Below are positions 62,649-64,000 of a stretch of 64,000 nucleotides of DNA, in pieces. A model generated the notes under the pieces. The model did no database searches and was not told the origin of the DNA. It saw nothing but the letters and a program-made list of their open reading frames with translations. The position numbers were made by a program, and so were the translations under genes. The stretch is from an uncultured Roseibium sp. (GTDB taxonomy: Bacteria > Pseudomonadota > Alphaproteobacteria > Rhizobiales > Stappiaceae). The DNA lies in the NCBI RefSeq assembly GCF_947499295.1, contig NZ_CANMNP010000006.1:209967-273966 (forward strand), written 5' to 3'. Position 1 is the stretch's first letter. Every line of letters begins with the position of its first letter.

Positions 62649-63591
62649 GCCATTGCAAGCGATTGAAATTGGCAACAGGTCCTTGCATGCCAACGTCATC
62701 ACTTATGGCGCGAGCCTGACGGATTTGCGTCTGACAGGAAAGGATACACCACTTGTCCTTGGCTATGCAGACCCTTCCATCTACCCGTTTGACCAACAAT
62801 TCATGGGTTCTGTCATTGGACGATACGGCAATCGGATTGCCGATGGCCGCTTTCGTCTGAATGATCAGGAAATATGCCTTGAGCAGAACGAGACAGGAAT
62901 TGGTCACCTGCATGGTGGTTCCAATGGTCTCTGGAACCGGCATTGGGAATTGGCCAAAAGGACGGCAACAAAGGCCGTTCTTGAAGTTAAAAGCGACAAT
63001 GGAGACGCGGGATACCCTGGAACTTTGATCCTGAGCGCAAGTTACGAGATTGTCGAGCCAGCCACACTAAGGCTCACATTCTTAGCTGCTTGCGATCGGG
63101 ACACGATCATCAACATCTGCCACCATCCCTATTTCAACTTTTCAGGGACGCACCCCACCGAGCAGCACATGCTCCAGATAAATGCCGATTGCTATCTGCC
63201 ATCATCCAAGTCGTTGCTGCCGACGGGTAGCGTGGCGAGGGTAGAAGGCACGTCGTTCGACTTCAGAAAGGAGCGGCTTCTCGGCAAGGTCGACCGCAAC
63301 AATACATTTTGCCTGCACCGGAAAAGCTCTGGCGAGTTGCTGAAAGCGGCAAGGCTTTCTTGTGCCGATATATCCATGGAACTCTGGACGACCCAACCGG
63401 GTATTCATCTTTATAATGGCTATAAGCTCTCAAGAAAGCACACCGGCCATTTAGGCTCTCCATATCCACCCCGTTCCGGCATTTGCCTGGAAGCGCAGGC
63501 CTGGCCGAACAGTCCCAACGAGCCGGCTTTCCCCAACACGGTTTTGCGCGCTGACACCACCTATCGACAAGTCACCGAATACAGGTTCTAG
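62641..63591 (+). CDS. Aldose 1-epimerase (mutarotase)
   Basis: 316 aa from ATG at 62641; an extended upstream frame overlapping the ATPase is rejected. Galactose-mutarotase pattern: GRYGNRIADGRF, GHLHGGSNGLWNRHWE with the first catalytic His, CHHPYFNFSG with the second, and EAQAWPNSPN with the catalytic Glu. Interconverts alpha and beta anomers of the released or imported sugar. Last gene of the sugar operon. Confidence 0.93.
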   Translation: MVEPLQAIEIGNRSLHANVITYGASLTDLRLTGKDTPLVLGYADPSIYPFDQQFMGSVIGRYGNRIADGRFRLNDQEICLEQNETGIGHLHGGSNGLWNRHWELAKRTATKAVLEVKSDNGDAGYPGTLILSASYEIVEPATLRLTFLAACDRDTIINICHHPYFNFSGTHPTEQHMLQINADCYLPSSKSLLPTGSVARVEGTSFDFRKERLLGKVDRNNTFCLHRKSSGELLKAARLSCADISMELWTTQPGIHLYNGYKLSRKHTGHLGSPYPPRSGICLEAQAWPNSPNEPAFPNTVLRADTTYRQVTEYRF

Positions 63592-63796
63592 CTTCGCGTT
63601 CAATGCAGTTCGTGAGATCCGCGCCGCGTTTCTTGAGCTGCGGAAATACCAAAAAGTGAGTCTGCGGTGAAGCTCAGCTGACTGACTTGTCTCGCCTTTG
63701 CGCAGACTGAGACCAATCCCGGCCGTTTTGTATTCCGCCAAAAACGCCCTTTGAGTGTGCTGTGCCGCAGAATACCAGGGTCGCTACTAGGCAATG
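63592..63796. other. Convergent intergenic region with AGTCTGCG inverted repeat
   Basis: AGTCTGCG (63659-63666) and CGCAGACT (63701-63708) could pair over a 34-nt loop between the convergent mutarotase and LysR genes. Nothing else recognisable. Confidence 0.3.
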
Positions 63797-64000
63797 TTAC
63801 CTCTGACCGGCGGACCCAGCTGCGCTAGTGGGGGCATCAACTGTGATCAGCTCCAGAAACTGCTGCAAAACAGGCGATTGGTTCCTGTCACCGCGCCAAA
63901 CAGCGCAGATTGGCGATGAATATCGGAAAATATCTGGCCGTAATTCCTTGAATTCATAGAGTGCCTGGCTGGTACAATGAGTTGGAAAGAACCCGAGATA
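63797..64000 (-). CDS. LysR-family regulator, C-terminal fragment (gene continues beyond window)
   Basis: The last 67 codons of a minus-strand gene, stop TAA at 63797-63799. The reading LGFFPTHCTSQALYEFKEL and ICAVWRGDRNQSPVLQQFLE is typical of the C-terminal end of LysR substrate-binding domains. Helix-turn-helix lies beyond the right edge. Confidence 0.75.
   Translation of the reverse strand, partial: YLGFFPTHCTSQALYEFKELRPDIFRYSSPICAVWRGDRNQSPVLQQFLELITVDAPTSAAGSAGQR

Overview
The window reads as an alphaproteobacterial chromosome or large replicon segment of moderately high GC content. The gene families (SorC-containing mtn operon, opine-type dehydrogenase, TRAP and several sugar ABC systems, RTX metalloprotease, FadR/LysR/Lrp regulators) suggest a nutritionally versatile marine or plant/animal-associated Hyphomicrobiales or Roseobacter-like bacterium, perhaps near Roseibium/Labrenzia. 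The genus is a guess from family content, not a measured similarity. No rRNA, tRNA, CRISPR array, phage or replication origin was seen.

Layout: (1) 1-2980, a family 2 glycoside hydrolase cut by the window edge, with its LacI regulator and a perfect 20-bp palindrome between them. (2) 3159-10956, an Rbs-type ABC transporter divergent from a four-gene operon mtnK-mtnA-sorC-class II aldolase, which looks like salvage of 5-methylthioribose/5-deoxyribose with its own uptake system; one palindrome carries both -35 boxes. (3) 11170-17149, an Old Yellow Enzyme, a secreted 1112-aa RTX metalloprotease followed by a YbaY-like small exported protein, and a decayed MalF/MalG permease remnant. (4) 17293-21408, a methanethiol oxidase (SBP56) operon with IclR regulator, divergent from glutathione-dependent formaldehyde dehydrogenase. 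(5) 21611-24124, a SnoaL-like protein and an exported caspase-fold/Sel1 protein.

(6) 24330-33074, an eight-gene operon under a FadR-type regulator: xylose-type ABC transporter, GMC dehydrogenase with small subunit, aldehyde dehydrogenase and an enolase-superfamily dehydratase, probably oxidative (non-phosphorylative) breakdown of an unidentified sugar. (7) 33327-41660, an ectoine-catabolism-like set: Asp/Glu racemase-family protein, M24 and M20 hydrolases, two convergent Lrp regulators, a diaminopropionate ammonia-lyase-like enzyme and a TRAP transporter. (8) 41661-44045, a gene-poor scar with an odd GT51 protein and an internally deleted IS5-family remnant. (9) 44046-53055, an eight-gene operon (flavin monooxygenase-like, two CMD/AhpD proteins, opine dehydrogenase-like, PotDBCA-type ABC transporter) divergent from a LysR gene; this is the best candidate for an uncharacterised pathway. 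(10) 53531-63591, a kelch protein divergent from two TIM-barrel sugar isomerases, a GntR regulator, a Ugp/Mal-type ABC transporter, a GH-A-like protein and a mutarotase. A LysR gene enters from the right edge.

Overall, five complete uptake systems (two Rbs/Xyl-type ABC, one TRAP, one Pot-type, one Ugp-type), each next to its own catabolic enzymes and regulator, are packed into 64 kb, so the region behaves as an accessory 'nutrient catalogue'. Assigned substrates are inferred from neighbours only.
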